DNA of 42,114 nucleotides, taken from assembly GCA_903926605.1 (NCBI GenBank), contig CAIYJV010000215.1, positions 1 through 42,114 on the forward strand, read 5' to 3'. Positions 25,112-34,746 of the stretch are shown here, piece by piece (position 1 is the stretch's first letter; the number at the start of each line of letters is the position of its first letter). The stretch is from an uncultured Bacteroidota bacterium (GTDB taxonomy: Bacteria > Bacteroidota > Bacteroidia > Chitinophagales > Chitinophagaceae). Below the pieces are notes generated by a model. It saw only the letters and a program-made list of their open reading frames with translations. It did no database searches and was not told where the DNA came from. A program made the position numbers and the translations under genes.

Positions 25112-28100
25112 ATGAGCAACGATTGCATTCCAGACAATCTGGAAGTTTTTGAATTATTTAAGGCGTTTGTAAAGGAAAACTTTGGAGCAAAAATTGACTT
25201 CCCCTTGGTAAGCAAACAAAATTTTGCCGCCAAACTGGGAACGTTTTTAGATCAAATTAAGGCACAACCGCATGCGACCGACCACGATGTGTTTCGGCAA
25301 AAAATAAGTGAAGTTGCAGTAGATATACCTGCCAATTTCTACCAATATCGGGTCTCGCAGGATAAAAAAATGGACTTCCTTTATGTAAGTCCGGGTTCGG
25401 TAGAGATGTGGGGACTGACCCCTGACGAGATTTACGCAGACAGCGCTGTCATTTTCAGCCGCATCTTACCGGACGACAGAGAGAAAGTAAGAATAGATGT
25501 GGTCGATGCCGCCGCACAAGAAACAGTACACGTTACTGAATTCAGGATCACCAACCCGACCGGAATAAAATGGTTGCAAGCATCGAGCAAGCCAACACGT
25601 AAAACCGACAATTCATGGATAAGGACAGGATGTATCACCGATATTACGGCATTGAAAACCGTAGAGCGGAAACTCTTTGAACATGAGCAATTTTACCAGA
25701 GCGTATTGGACTCCATTACGTCACAGGTGGCGGTACTGGATAAGGAAGGTGTGGTTGTGGCCACCAATAAAGCCTGGGAAGAGTTTGACAATAATTTACA
25801 TAAAGGATTGGAACTGCCCCGGTACAAGAAGGGCGTAAATTGCTTGACTGAGTGTGCCGGGAAAGCATCAGGCGGCAATCTTTCGGCAGCAGCACTGGAG
25901 GCGGTGCGAAGAGTGATGCACGGAGAAACCAAACTAGTGGAATTCCCTTATTCGCTGGAGCACAACGGGCGGCGTAGCTGGTACCTGTTCCGGGTAATGC
26001 CACTGCAAAACGATGCGCATTCTGTGGTGGTAGCACACAACAATATTTCGGAGGCACGGCGTGCACAAGAGGAATTGTTGGTAACAAAGAACAAATATGA
26101 GTTCTTGCTTCAGACCACCGATGAAATGATAAATACAGTGTCGCCCGAAGGCAAGATAATTTGGGCGAACCAGGCCTGGAAGAAAAACCTGAAATACGAT
26201 GAAGGAGATCTGGTCGATTTGCGCCTGATAGATGTGGTGACAACAGAGACACTTGTGAAGCATGGGGAGCGATTGGAGAAACTTCGTTCCGGCAAGACCG
26301 TGCACCTACCCCATGCCCGGATGATCAGAAAAGACGGGGAAATTGTGGACGTATCGGGAACCGTCGTGCCGGTTTTTGAACAAGGTTTGTATAAAGGAAC
26401 TCAGGGGTTTTTCCGGAATATCTCTGACGTCGAACGGGAGCGCACCGAGCGTATAAAGGCCGAAAATCTGCTGAAGCGAACGCTCGAAAACAATTATATC
26501 GGGTATATGGTGCTGGGATACGACTGGAAGTACCTCTACGTGAACCAGGCTGCAGCGGCCCAGGCATTTCAGGTGCCCGAGACTTTGACAGGCAAGACCA
26601 TGCTGGAAATGTATCCCGGTGTAGAGGACACCATAGTGTTCAAAAAATATAAAACATGCATGGAGCTACGTCGTTTCGACGATTTTGAGGAGGTTTATTT
26701 ATTCTCAAATGGCGAGCGCCGATGGTTTGAATTTAAGGTAGAGCCGGTGGAAGAGGGTTTGTCTGTGATAACCATAGACATCACCGAGAAGAAGGTAATA
26801 GAAGAAAATCTGAGTCGCAGCCGGGAACTGCTCAACGAATCACAACGCCAGGCACATATAGGGAGCTGGGAGCTGGACATACCAACCGGCAGGTATTTTT
26901 GGTCTGATGAAATTTTCCGGATATTCGATCTGGAACCGGGATCGGTTGAGCCGTCTTACGATTATTTTCTGAATCATGTACACCCGGACGAAGTTGATAT
27001 GGTGCGCGAAGCCTATGTAGTGTCCGTGGCCGAAAAGAAGCCCTTTGAGGTAGTGCACAGACTAGTGCTGGCGAGCGGCAAAACAAAATACATCAGAGAA
27101 ATAGCAGAAACCTTTTACGACAGCGAAGGAAAACCAATTCGTTCGTTTGGATCCTCGCACGACATAACCGCGCAAAAAGAGGCTGAGTTGCTGCTGCAAT
27201 ACAACGAACATAAATACCACCAGGTAGTTGAAAACATTAGCGATGCACTGGTAGTAGATGACATTGAAGGCCGGCTGGTTTTTGCCAACGATCAGTTTTT
27301 AAAAGTGTTCAGATTCCGCAGAGAAGAACTGGAGGGCACTGTACTTGAAGATTATGTGGCACCCGAATACCGCGAATTGCTGCGTGAGCGGCACAACAAA
27401 CGCATAGCCGGCGAAGACGTGCCCGATTTTTTTGAGTACAAAGGCTTGCGAGGCGACGGTACTATCTGCTGGCTGGAAACCAGGGTGTGCAAGGTAATAG
27501 AAAACGGACGCATCATTGGCACCCAATCTGCTATACGCGATGTAACCGAACGCAAGATGGCTGAGCAACTACAGGAACAGCAGAATGCCGAACTGAAAAA
27601 AATAAATTCAGAATTGGACCGCTTTGTGTACAGTACTTCGCACGACCTGCGCGCACCATTGCTGTCCCTTCATGGACTGGTAGACCTTTGTTCATCTACC
27701 GATGATGCCCAAGAGCTGAAGTTGTACCTGATGATGATGACACGCAGCATTGACAAAATAGATGAGACCATCAAAGAAATACTGGATTACTCGAAAAACT
27801 CCAGAATGGAATTGCAGTCCGAAAAAATAGAGATGGCAGATCTGGTTGCAAACGGTAAGGAATCTCTTAAATTTAATACGGACTCCCGTTTTGTCTATTT
27901 CCGAACCCAGATCAACGAACAGTTACCTTTTTATTCAGACCGCCACCGGGTTGCCACAGTCTTGAACAACCTACTTTCCAATGCGGTAATTTACCAGCGG
28001 GCCAACGAGCCGAGTCCCACTATAAACCTGCATTTTCATGCCGACAGTTCGTATGGATATCTTACGATACATGATAACGGAGAGGGGATAGCTGCCGATA

Positions 28101-28276
28101 AAATAGATAAAATATTTGAAATGTTTTATAGAAACTCTGAAAAGTCGGTAGGTTCTGGTTTAGGTTTGTATATTTGCAAGGAAATTGTTAATAAGCTAGG
28201 CGGATTAATAAGCGTTACATCCGAACAAGGAAGGGGAAGCAGCTTTATAGTAAAATTACCAAACCTTAAACCTTAG
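25112..28276 (+). CDS. Multi-PAS sensor histidine kinase
   Basis: This 1054-aa kinase has no obvious membrane segment, so it is probably cytoplasmic. Six PAS/PAC-like modules can be traced, near residues 65-180, 190-310, 320-440, 450-560, 575-690 (with 'ELDIPTGRYFWSDEIFRIF') and 700-815. Then comes the HisKA domain, phospho-acceptor His844 in 'STSHDLRAPLLSLHGL', and an HATPase with 'LNNLLSNAVIY', 'IHDNGEGIAAD' and 'GSGLGLYICKEIV'. No receiver domain is fused; the single-domain regulator encoded 20 nt downstream is the expected partner. The signals sensed by the PAS modules are unknown. Confidence 0.92.
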   Translation: MSNDCIPDNLEVFELFKAFVKENFGAKIDFPLVSKQNFAAKLGTFLDQIKAQPHATDHDVFRQKISEVAVDIPANFYQYRVSQDKKMDFLYVSPGSVEMWGLTPDEIYADSAVIFSRILPDDREKVRIDVVDAAAQETVHVTEFRITNPTGIKWLQASSKPTRKTDNSWIRTGCITDITALKTVERKLFEHEQFYQSVLDSITSQVAVLDKEGVVVATNKAWEEFDNNLHKGLELPRYKKGVNCLTECAGKASGGNLSAAALEAVRRVMHGETKLVEFPYSLEHNGRRSWYLFRVMPLQNDAHSVVVAHNNISEARRAQEELLVTKNKYEFLLQTTDEMINTVSPEGKIIWANQAWKKNLKYDEGDLVDLRLIDVVTTETLVKHGERLEKLRSGKTVHLPHARMIRKDGEIVDVSGTVVPVFEQGLYKGTQGFFRNISDVERERTERIKAENLLKRTLENNYIGYMVLGYDWKYLYVNQAAAAQAFQVPETLTGKTMLEMYPGVEDTIVFKKYKTCMELRRFDDFEEVYLFSNGERRWFEFKVEPVEEGLSVITIDITEKKVIEENLSRSRELLNESQRQAHIGSWELDIPTGRYFWSDEIFRIFDLEPGSVEPSYDYFLNHVHPDEVDMVREAYVVSVAEKKPFEVVHRLVLASGKTKYIREIAETFYDSEGKPIRSFGSSHDITAQKEAELLLQYNEHKYHQVVENISDALVVDDIEGRLVFANDQFLKVFRFRREELEGTVLEDYVAPEYRELLRERHNKRIAGEDVPDFFEYKGLRGDGTICWLETRVCKVIENGRIIGTQSAIRDVTERKMAEQLQEQQNAELKKINSELDRFVYSTSHDLRAPLLSLHGLVDLCSSTDDAQELKLYLMMMTRSIDKIDETIKEILDYSKNSRMELQSEKIEMADLVANGKESLKFNTDSRFVYFRTQINEQLPFYSDRHRVATVLNNLLSNAVIYQRANEPSPTINLHFHADSSYGYLTIHDNGEGIAADKIDKIFEMFYRNSEKSVGSGLGLYICKEIVNKLGGLISVTSEQGRGSSFIVKLPNLKP

Positions 28277-28295
28277 AAACTAACTATTCGCGTTT

Positions 28296-28700
28296 ATGAT
28301 GAAATTAAAACGGATACTCTTAGTAGATGATGATGAAATATCAAATTTCATCAACGAACGGAAACTGAAAAGTGCCGGTATTGCTGACCGGATAGATGTT
28401 TGTATTTCGGGAATGAGAGCATTGCAACTGCTCAATGAACTGATTGCAGCGAACGAATCAGGTCCCGAAGTCATACTGCTGGATATTAACATGCCCATCA
28501 TGGATGGTTTTGGATTCCTTGATGAATTTGACAGACTGCCAGGATCGTTTACCACCGGCATCAAGGTGGCAATGCTGACTTCTTCGCTCGAGAAAGAAGA
28601 GATTCGTCGGTCTTACGAGTACAAAAACGTAGTGGATTTTATCAACAAGCCGTTGTCTACAGAAAAAATCGTGATACTCGCGGATAAAATAATAAAATAA
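28296..28700 (+). CDS. Single-domain response regulator (CheY-like)
   Basis: This 134-aa protein is a receiver domain only. The acidic pocket 'LLVDDDEIS' (11-14), phospho-acceptor Asp63 in 'VILLDINMPIMDG', Thr in 'AMLTSS' and Lys in 'DFINKPLS' are all present. With no output domain it must pass phosphate on or act by binding partners. It starts 20 nt after the multi-PAS kinase stop, so the pair is very likely one operon. The first or second ATG could be the true start. Confidence 0.93.
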   Translation: MMKLKRILLVDDDEISNFINERKLKSAGIADRIDVCISGMRALQLLNELIAANESGPEVILLDINMPIMDGFGFLDEFDRLPGSFTTGIKVAMLTSSLEKEEIRRSYEYKNVVDFINKPLSTEKIVILADKIIK

Positions 28701-28766
28701 TTTACTGACCACCCGGCCCCCGGCATTCTTGTCGCTGAGAAGTGTTTTTATGCCCGTCCGGCTGAT

Positions 28767-28774
28767 TACATTTG
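28767..28774 (+). promoter_or_regulatory. -7 box upstream of aspartate kinase
   Basis: TACATTTG matches TAnnTTTG. An imperfect TTTT lies 18-22 nt upstream. The leader would be about 50 nt. Confidence 0.35.
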
Positions 28775-28831
28775 CAGTGGGTGGAGTGATTTATGTATTT
28801 CGCTACCAAAAAATAAATACTGGCCGGGAGA

Positions 28832-30097
28832 ATGAAGGTATATAAGTTTGGAGGAGCCTCCATAGCAGATGCCCACAGAATGACTGCATTGCTGCCCCTG
28901 ATTACGGCAGCCGAATTGCCATTGCTGATAGTTGTGTCTGCATTGGGCAAAACAACCAATGCGCTGGAGCAGATCGTGCGCCTTGCCGCAGGTAGTGAAA
29001 AAGAAGAAGCGCGTAAATACGCAACGCTGCTGAAAGAGCAACATCTGGAGTATGCACAAAATCTGCTGTCTGGCTCATATTTCCACGAGACTGTGGCATT
29101 GATCGAAACTTTTTTTGCAGAAATGGAAAAGGGGATCGTCCGGGCCGACACACGGAATTTCGACTATTCCTACGACCAGATCGTAGTGGTGGGCGAACTG
29201 CTATCCACCTGCCTGTTCAGCAAGATGCTGGCACAAAACGGACTGGACAACGCATGGGTAGACGCACGTACGGTAGTGCGGACGGACGACACCTACCGCG
29301 ACGGCGCTGTAAACTGGGGACAGACCACCCGGCATGCGAAGCTACTGATCGGAATGCCGCTGGAGCAACATAAAATAGTGGTGACACAGGGTTTCATTGG
29401 CGCTACACCCCAGGGCAATAGCATTACACTGGGCAGAGAAGGGTCAGACTATACTGCGGCCATGCTTGCCGCCATGCTGGGTGCGCAGTCGGTAACGATT
29501 TGGAAGGATGTGGATGGTTTCAGGAATGCCGACCCCAAACAATTTCCCGACACCGTGAAAATTGACGCTCTGTCGTATAACGAAGTAATAGAAATGGCCT
29601 ATTATGGAGCACAGATCATTCACCCCAAGACCATAAAGCCGTTACAGAACAACCACATTCCGCTTTATGTAAAATGCTTTCTGGACAAGGATCTGCAAGG
29701 TTCGGTGATCAGGGACGCTGACCCGAACGACCAGTATCCGCCGCTAATCGTGTTGAAACAGGATCAGGTGTTATTGCAGGTCACCACCAGGGACTTTTCT
29801 TTTATCACAGAGGATAATCTGAGCCGTTTGTATGCCATATTTCATGAGTTAAAAATAAAGGTGAACATCATACAGAATGCTGCGATCAGTTTCGTGACCA
29901 GTATAGACAATCGCGAAGACAGGGTGAGCGCATTGGTCGAAGTATTAGGGAAAGACTATAAAGTGCTCACTAACCATGGCGTGAGCCTGCTAACGATTCG
30001 CCATTACAATGCCACAATCCTTGAACAACTGACCAAAGGGAAACAAATACTGCTGAAACAGGAAACCAGGAAGACTATTCAGGTTGTGATGAAGTAG
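28832..30097 (+). CDS. lysC: Aspartate kinase
   Basis: This 421-aa enzyme phosphorylates L-aspartate, the first step to lysine, threonine, methionine and diaminopimelate. The N-terminal signature is 'VYKFGGASIAD', with 'VVVGELLSTCLFS' and 'TLGREGSDYTAAMLA', then 'IWKDVDGFRNADP'. The C-terminus (about 310-421) carries ACT-type regulatory sequence, so feedback by a product amino acid is expected. It stands alone, not fused to homoserine dehydrogenase. Its last 23 nt overlap the 3' end of the convergent acetyltransferase gene. Confidence 0.94.
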   Translation: MKVYKFGGASIADAHRMTALLPLITAAELPLLIVVSALGKTTNALEQIVRLAAGSEKEEARKYATLLKEQHLEYAQNLLSGSYFHETVALIETFFAEMEKGIVRADTRNFDYSYDQIVVVGELLSTCLFSKMLAQNGLDNAWVDARTVVRTDDTYRDGAVNWGQTTRHAKLLIGMPLEQHKIVVTQGFIGATPQGNSITLGREGSDYTAAMLAAMLGAQSVTIWKDVDGFRNADPKQFPDTVKIDALSYNEVIEMAYYGAQIIHPKTIKPLQNNHIPLYVKCFLDKDLQGSVIRDADPNDQYPPLIVLKQDQVLLQVTTRDFSFITEDNLSRLYAIFHELKIKVNIIQNAAISFVTSIDNREDRVSALVEVLGKDYKVLTNHGVSLLTIRHYNATILEQLTKGKQILLKQETRKTIQVVMK

Positions 30098-30647
30098 TCT
30101 TTGGTGCTAGCAGGGAATAGACTCCGGAATCGAGAAAACGGCCATTGAAAAAGTAGTTTTCACGGAACAGGCCTTCCCGGACAAAACCATTTTTTTCGAG
30201 CAAGCTGACAGAAGCGTCGTTGTCCGGGTTTACAATGGCTTCGAGCGAATGCAGCTGCAGCCTTTGGAACGCATAAGCAATAACCGCTACCAGGGCTTCG
30301 TTCATGATTCCCCGGCGGTGATAGCCATCGTGAAGCATATAGCCTACCTCGGCACGGTAATTTTCTTTCTGTATCTGCCAAAGACAGATCAGCCCTACCA
30401 TTTCATCAGAACCGGATAAAGTTATACCCCAGTTAATGCCTTCGCCTTTTTTAAGAAGTGTGTCGTACAGTGCGATCATCTTTTGGGCATCGTCGATGGT
30501 CTTTGCCCGTTCGCGGTCTATATATTGCATGACCACCGGGCTGGAGCGCATGTAAAAAAGTTCGCCGGCATCGGCAGGTATGATCTCCCGCAGGAGGAGG
30601 CGTTCTGTTTTCAGTACAGGGAACGGCGCAAAATTTACTTCGAGCAT
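30075..30647 (-). CDS. RimJ/RimL-type GNAT acetyltransferase
   Basis: From ATG 30647 this is a 190-aa protein: 'LKTERLLLREIIPADAGELFYMRS', the RimJ/RimL opening, then 'YMLHDGYHRRGIMNEALVAVIAYAF' (acetyl-CoA loop) and 'EAIVNPDNDASVSLLEKNGFVREG'. Such enzymes acetylate protein N-termini or small molecules; the target is unknown. The 13-residue extension to 30686 is less likely. It overlaps the aspartate kinase gene tail-to-tail by 23 nt. Confidence 0.9.
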   Translation of the reverse strand: MLEVNFAPFPVLKTERLLLREIIPADAGELFYMRSSPVVMQYIDRERAKTIDDAQKMIALYDTLLKKGEGINWGITLSGSDEMVGLICLWQIQKENYRAEVGYMLHDGYHRRGIMNEALVAVIAYAFQRLQLHSLEAIVNPDNDASVSLLEKNGFVREGLFRENYFFNGRFLDSGVYSLLAPKTTSSQPE

Positions 30648-30954
30648 GATGTCAGTGTGTGGAACAAATATATTCGAAAATTTCAAGCCGCCAAGTCACA
30701 TTGAAGCCAAATCCGGATACACCGGAAAGTTGGGCTAACCTTCCACAACGAAGTAGTCATTTTCGCCTGTACGGATGCCTTTGTACACCCAACTTGTTGC
30801 GGCAAAGAATGGCGCCCGGGTGGGTACAAAAAAACCAAACGAACAAAATTTACGTCCGGCATAGAAAGCCAGCGAAAAATCTGCAGTAGAAAAAAATCAA
30901 CGGTTTCACGAAGCTGAACAGCACGTGCATACAGGTTACGGCAACGCCGCGCTA
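30648..30954. other. Non-coding stretch
   Basis: About 300 nt with no credible gene on either strand. A 104-aa minus-strand frame exists here, but it has no family look and it overlaps the small lipoprotein gene in another frame. No repeat or clear promoter was recognised. Confidence 0.4.
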
Positions 30955-31119
30955 TCAGAAATAGCCGGTACCGTAGTGCCTGCCGGGCCGCGCCCAACGG
31001 CGGTGCCAGGTCTTTTTGTAAAACTTATGCCTTTTCAGGTAGTGATCCCCCGTGCCGCAACTGCTCATTCCGCCAAGCAGAACCAACACGGCCAGTATTC
31101 TCAGTAGGAAGTGTTTCAT
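30955..31119 (-). CDS. Very small predicted lipoprotein (54 aa)
   Basis: ATG at 31119 opens a 54-aa frame ending at 30955. Residues 1-20, 'MKHFLLRILAVLVLLGGMSS', form a compact signal peptide, and Cys21 follows as the lipidation site. The mature part (34 aa) is very basic and aromatic: 'HYLKRHKFYKKTWHRRW' then 'RPGRHYGTGYF'. It resembles the tiny basic lipoproteins seen in Bacteroidota genomes, but I recognise no family. The good signal peptide argues for a real gene that size cut-offs would miss. Confidence 0.6.
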   Translation of the reverse strand: MKHFLLRILAVLVLLGGMSSCGTGDHYLKRHKFYKKTWHRRWARPGRHYGTGYF

Positions 31120-31231
31120 AAAGTAAGCGCAAGATAAAATAGTTTTTAATTAATTTCTGACATATTGTCAAAAAATAATTTTAAATGTTGTATGTGGTCA
31201 TTTCCGGCCGTGATTTTTCGCCGGTCATGCT

Positions 31232-32422
31232 TCATTTGATCACGCCCAGTTCTTTACCAACCTTGATAAATGCATCTATTGCGCGATCCAGATGATGCCT
31301 GTCGTGTCCGGCTGAGATCTGAACCCTGATTCTTGCCTGACCCTTGGGCACAACAGGATAGAAAAATCCTACTACATATACGCCTTCTTCCAGCATACGT
31401 GCGGCAAATTTCTGTGCCACCACTGCGTCGTAAAGCATGAGGGGACAAATGGCATGCGTACCTGGCTTGATATCAAAGCCGGCCTCCGTCATTCGCTTGC
31501 GGAAATACAGTGTATTTTCTTCCAGCTTGTCACGTAGCGCGGTAGTTTCGCTCAACATATCCAGCACGGCTATAGAAGCGCCCACTATAGATGGAGCCAG
31601 CGAATTGGAGAAAAGGTAAGGGCGGCTACGCTGGCGCAGCATTTCTATGATTTCTTTTTTACCGCTTGTAAACCCACCGGAAGCGCCGCCTAAGGCCTTG
31701 CCCATGGTGCCGGTAATAATATCTATACGTCCCATTACGCCGCACAACTCATGCACGCCCCTTCCGGTGGCGCCCATGAAACCAGACGAATGGCTTTCGT
31801 CTATCATGACCAGTGCATCATACTTGTCGGCAAGGTCACAGATCTTGTCGAGCTGGGCTATGGTGCCATCCATAGAAAATACGGAATCGGTAACAATGAT
31901 ACGGGTCCGGGCACCGGAGAATGCCTGAAGCTGGGCTTCAAGATCGCCCATATCGTTGTGTTTGTACCTGCCGCGCTGGGCTTTACAAAGCCTGACACCG
32001 TCTATAATAGATGCATGGTTGAGTTCGTCTGAAATAATCGCATCGTTGTCGCCCAGCAATGGTTCGAATACACCGCCATTGGCATCGAAACAAGCCACAT
32101 AAAGTATAGAATCTTCCGTACCGAGGAACTTTGCCAGTTTCTGTTCCAGTTCTTTGTGAATGTCCTGAGTGCCGCAGATGAAGCGTACCGAACTCATACC
32201 ATATCCGCGATCGTCTATGGTCTTGTGGGCGGCCTCTATGACCCTGGGGTGAGATGACAGACCCAGGTAGTTGTTGGCGCAGAAATTGAGCACCGTCTTA
32301 CCGTTTACCGTGATCTCGGCACCCTGTTCAGAGTCTATGATACGTTCGTTCTTAAACAATCCTGCTTCCCTTATCTCCTGCAGTTCCTGTTGCAGCCGTG
32401 TATAAAATGATGGACTTGACAT
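31232..32422 (-). CDS. kbl: Glycine C-acetyltransferase (2-amino-3-ketobutyrate CoA ligase)
   Basis: This 396-aa PLP enzyme interconverts 2-amino-3-oxobutanoate plus CoA with glycine plus acetyl-CoA in threonine breakdown. Conserved features are '[15 protein letters not shown]', His136 in '[11 protein letters not shown]', Asp208 and His211 in '[12 protein letters not shown]', and the PLP lysine Lys242 in '[14 protein letters not shown]'. The 'EQGAEI' and '[10 protein letters not shown]' blocks favour Kbl over serine palmitoyltransferase or BioF. Threonine dehydrogenase is not in the window. It lies 74 nt downstream of the M1 peptidase gene. Confidence 0.95.
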   Translation of the reverse strand: MSSPSFYTRLQQELQEIREAGLFKNERIIDSEQGAEITVNGKTVLNFCANNYLGLSSHPRVIEAAHKTIDDRGYGMSSVRFICGTQDIHKELEQKLAKFLGTEDSILYVACFDANGGVFEPLLGDNDAIISDELNHASIIDGVRLCKAQRGRYKHNDMGDLEAQLQAFSGARTRIIVTDSVFSMDGTIAQLDKICDLADKYDALVMIDESHSSGFMGATGRGVHELCGVMGRIDIITGTMGKALGGASGGFTSGKKEIIEMLRQRSRPYLFSNSLAPSIVGASIAVLDMLSETTALRDKLEENTLYFRKRMTEAGFDIKPGTHAICPLMLYDAVVAQKFAARMLEEGVYVVGFFYPVVPKGQARIRVQISAGHDRHHLDRAIDAFIKVGKELGVIK

Positions 32423-32496
32423 GACTAGAAATTTGACGACAAGGTAAAAAATAATCCGGCAAAATCCTATTTATACCATGATCCGGAAGGTATCCG

Positions 32497-34467
32497 TTAC
32501 CAGTGTTCAAGCCTGAGCGTTCCCGTGTCGGTCGCAGAGCGGTATTGCAGCGTATAGTTTCCAGCAGGCAGCCCCTCTCCGGGTATCCGGGTTTTGCCAG
32601 TGGTGCTCTTACCTTTCCAAACGGTATTGCCCAGCACATCATACAACACCAGCATTGCGTTGGCCGGAACGCGCATCACCTCCCAATAATTGTGGGTGGG
32701 GTTTGGAGATACGGATATTCCGGATGCTACGGGGATGGTAACTCCCAATGTGGTATCCAACTGCACCGTGCCCAGCAGTTTGCAGAGTGTCCAAACATTC
32801 GGGTTGAGGTAGACTGTGGTCATGGTGGGCGCCCAGGTGAAGTTATAGATCTGGGTGTCGGCATTGTTAAACACCTTTAGGAAAGTGTCGGAGGTGGCGC
32901 TGTGAAGCTGTAGTTCCAGGAACGTACTGAACAGCGGTGTAGTGCCCGCGCAGGATGCGGTCTGAACCAGTTTAAGGTAAACGTCTGACCCTGTCTGGTT
33001 CCACCAGATGCGATATTGCGGATACCCCTGTCCGTAAATCCACTGATTGAAGAACGTGTCCAGATTCATGCCATATACCGAGTCTGCGATGGTTTTGAGG
33101 TCAGTTGTAGATGCATTTGAAAGACCATACCGCTGCTGGTAGGTTTTTAGCACCGTGAAGAACAAGCTGTCTACAGGGGCTGTGTAACGTAACATATTTA
33201 CCACTGCCTGTCCTTTGTTGTAAACCAGCCGTTGGTAAAAAAGCGAATCAGCCAACAAAGTATCGGTCACCCATATACGGCCACAAGGGTTGCTCATGGC
33301 ATTGTTATTCAGTGCCGCCCTATGGTTTTTTGCAGCAGCAGGAGTCCAGAAGCGATTGTAAAAAAGCTGTTCGGCAAAAGTGGCAAAACCTTCGCTAAGC
33401 CAGGTATCGCCCCATTCGCGGTAAGTGACATTGTCGCCAAACCACTGGTGGCATAGCTCGTGTGCAATAATGTAGGTCCAGGGTGTAAAAGAAGTGTATG
33501 GATTGCCTATGGTGGTCATGGTCTGGTGCTCCATACCGCCCGGCAGTGTGGTATAGCACATGCCATATTTCTCTTTCCAGAACGGATAGCGCCCGAATAG
33601 GGTGGAGAAATAATCTATGATCTGGCCTATGCTATCATATTCTGCTTTGTACTGCGGGTAGAAAGTTGTCGTATCGTAAAAGAAATTCTGAACGAGCATA
33701 GAGTCGGAACTGCCCGAAAAGTGCATATAGGCGCGCGATTCCACATATCGTGCCGCAGAAATAGAAATGAGGTAATAGTCAATAGGATAGTGCGACTGCC
33801 AGTGAAAGTTCCAAAAGCCGGGGTGGGTGGTAGAGTCTACGCCTGCCAGTTCGCCATTGCTGCCATCGCGTACACCTGCGGGTACGGACACAAACATATC
33901 TACCGTATCTATTTTGTCATCTATGCATTGTTTACAAGGCCACCAATCCTTGGCTGCCCAGGGATCGCTTACGGAATACACCATGTGTGTGCCGCCCGAT
34001 GACACCGCATGGGTAAGGCCTGTAAAAAAACCACCAGAAGCCGGCGGAACACCGTGGTAAAACACCTCCGCATTGAAATAAGAGCCCGCAAAAAGCGTAG
34101 CCGGAAAAATAAGTTTGCTCACATTGCCTGTACGCGATACAGTAGCCGGTGCGCCGTTGTATTTTACCGAATCTATGACAATAGTGCTGTCCAGCTCAAA
34201 AAAATACTGGCTTAGGGAATCTGCGGTAACTACTGCGCCGGCAGTAACATCTCCTATAACAAAGGTGGAAGTATCTGTAATGTGCAATTGAAAAGTAAGG
34301 TGCTTCAGGTCGTAGCTTAGCTCACCGGGGTCGGCGGTGGTAATGCGGTTGTGCGATTTGTCTTTTTTCATTTTGTACCCGGCATTCGCCGTGTGCGAAC
34401 AAAAGACAATCATCCCAAGAATGACCGCAAGCGCAAACAAAGACCGCACTGCTATATTATTTTTCAT
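32497..34467 (-). CDS. Secreted M1-family aminopeptidase with T9SS sorting tail
   Basis: From ATG 34467 this is 656 aa with a signal peptide (about 1-29, 'SLFALAVILGMIVFCSHTANA'). The M1 catalytic core has the substrate motif 'GGMEHQTMT' (a GAMEN variant) and zinc site 'HELCHQWFGD' near residue 333, with the third ligand in 'WLSEGFATFAE'. The C-terminus, 'SVSPNPTHNYWEVM' to 'GNYTLQYRSATDTGTLRLEHW', is a type A sorting domain recognised by the type IX secretion system. So this is probably a surface-bound or released metallopeptidase. A TATATTTG box lies at 34490-34497 (minus). The 33-residue longer frame has no signal at its start. Confidence 0.94.
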   Translation of the reverse strand: MKNNIAVRSLFALAVILGMIVFCSHTANAGYKMKKDKSHNRITTADPGELSYDLKHLTFQLHITDTSTFVIGDVTAGAVVTADSLSQYFFELDSTIVIDSVKYNGAPATVSRTGNVSKLIFPATLFAGSYFNAEVFYHGVPPASGGFFTGLTHAVSSGGTHMVYSVSDPWAAKDWWPCKQCIDDKIDTVDMFVSVPAGVRDGSNGELAGVDSTTHPGFWNFHWQSHYPIDYYLISISAARYVESRAYMHFSGSSDSMLVQNFFYDTTTFYPQYKAEYDSIGQIIDYFSTLFGRYPFWKEKYGMCYTTLPGGMEHQTMTTIGNPYTSFTPWTYIIAHELCHQWFGDNVTYREWGDTWLSEGFATFAEQLFYNRFWTPAAAKNHRAALNNNAMSNPCGRIWVTDTLLADSLFYQRLVYNKGQAVVNMLRYTAPVDSLFFTVLKTYQQRYGLSNASTTDLKTIADSVYGMNLDTFFNQWIYGQGYPQYRIWWNQTGSDVYLKLVQTASCAGTTPLFSTFLELQLHSATSDTFLKVFNNADTQIYNFTWAPTMTTVYLNPNVWTLCKLLGTVQLDTTLGVTIPVASGISVSPNPTHNYWEVMRVPANAMLVLYDVLGNTVWKGKSTTGKTRIPGEGLPAGNYTLQYRSATDTGTLRLEHW

Positions 34468-34489
34468 GTCACATGATTTTACAGGAAAG

Positions 34490-34497
34490 CAAATATA
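34490..34497 (-). promoter_or_regulatory. -7 box of the M1 peptidase gene
   Basis: TATATTTG on the minus strand, 23 nt before the ATG at 34467. No clear -33 box. Confidence 0.35.
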
Positions 34498-34746
34498 ACT
34501 ATAATATCTGCAGTCTGACCGGGATGGGGTGTAATTTGAGCCTTCGCGGCAGTGAATAAATGCCATTAATTGTTCACCGATGAAAGCGTTTTGAGCTGGT
34601 AATGCCTATCGAGGGTTTCACCTCCGGCTATTCACGTTTTAGCCCATCCGGGCTAATGATGAATCCGTTTTTATGAGCGAAAACTTGAAATGCACCTGGC
34701 TGTATACGATGTATTCGAATCTACTTCGAAGAGAGGGTGACCACAT

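Noticed and set aside
34639-34656. 7-bp hairpin TTAGCCC/GGGCTAA downstream of waaA as a terminator
   Set aside because: It lies about 90 nt past the stop and has no T-run on the minus strand.
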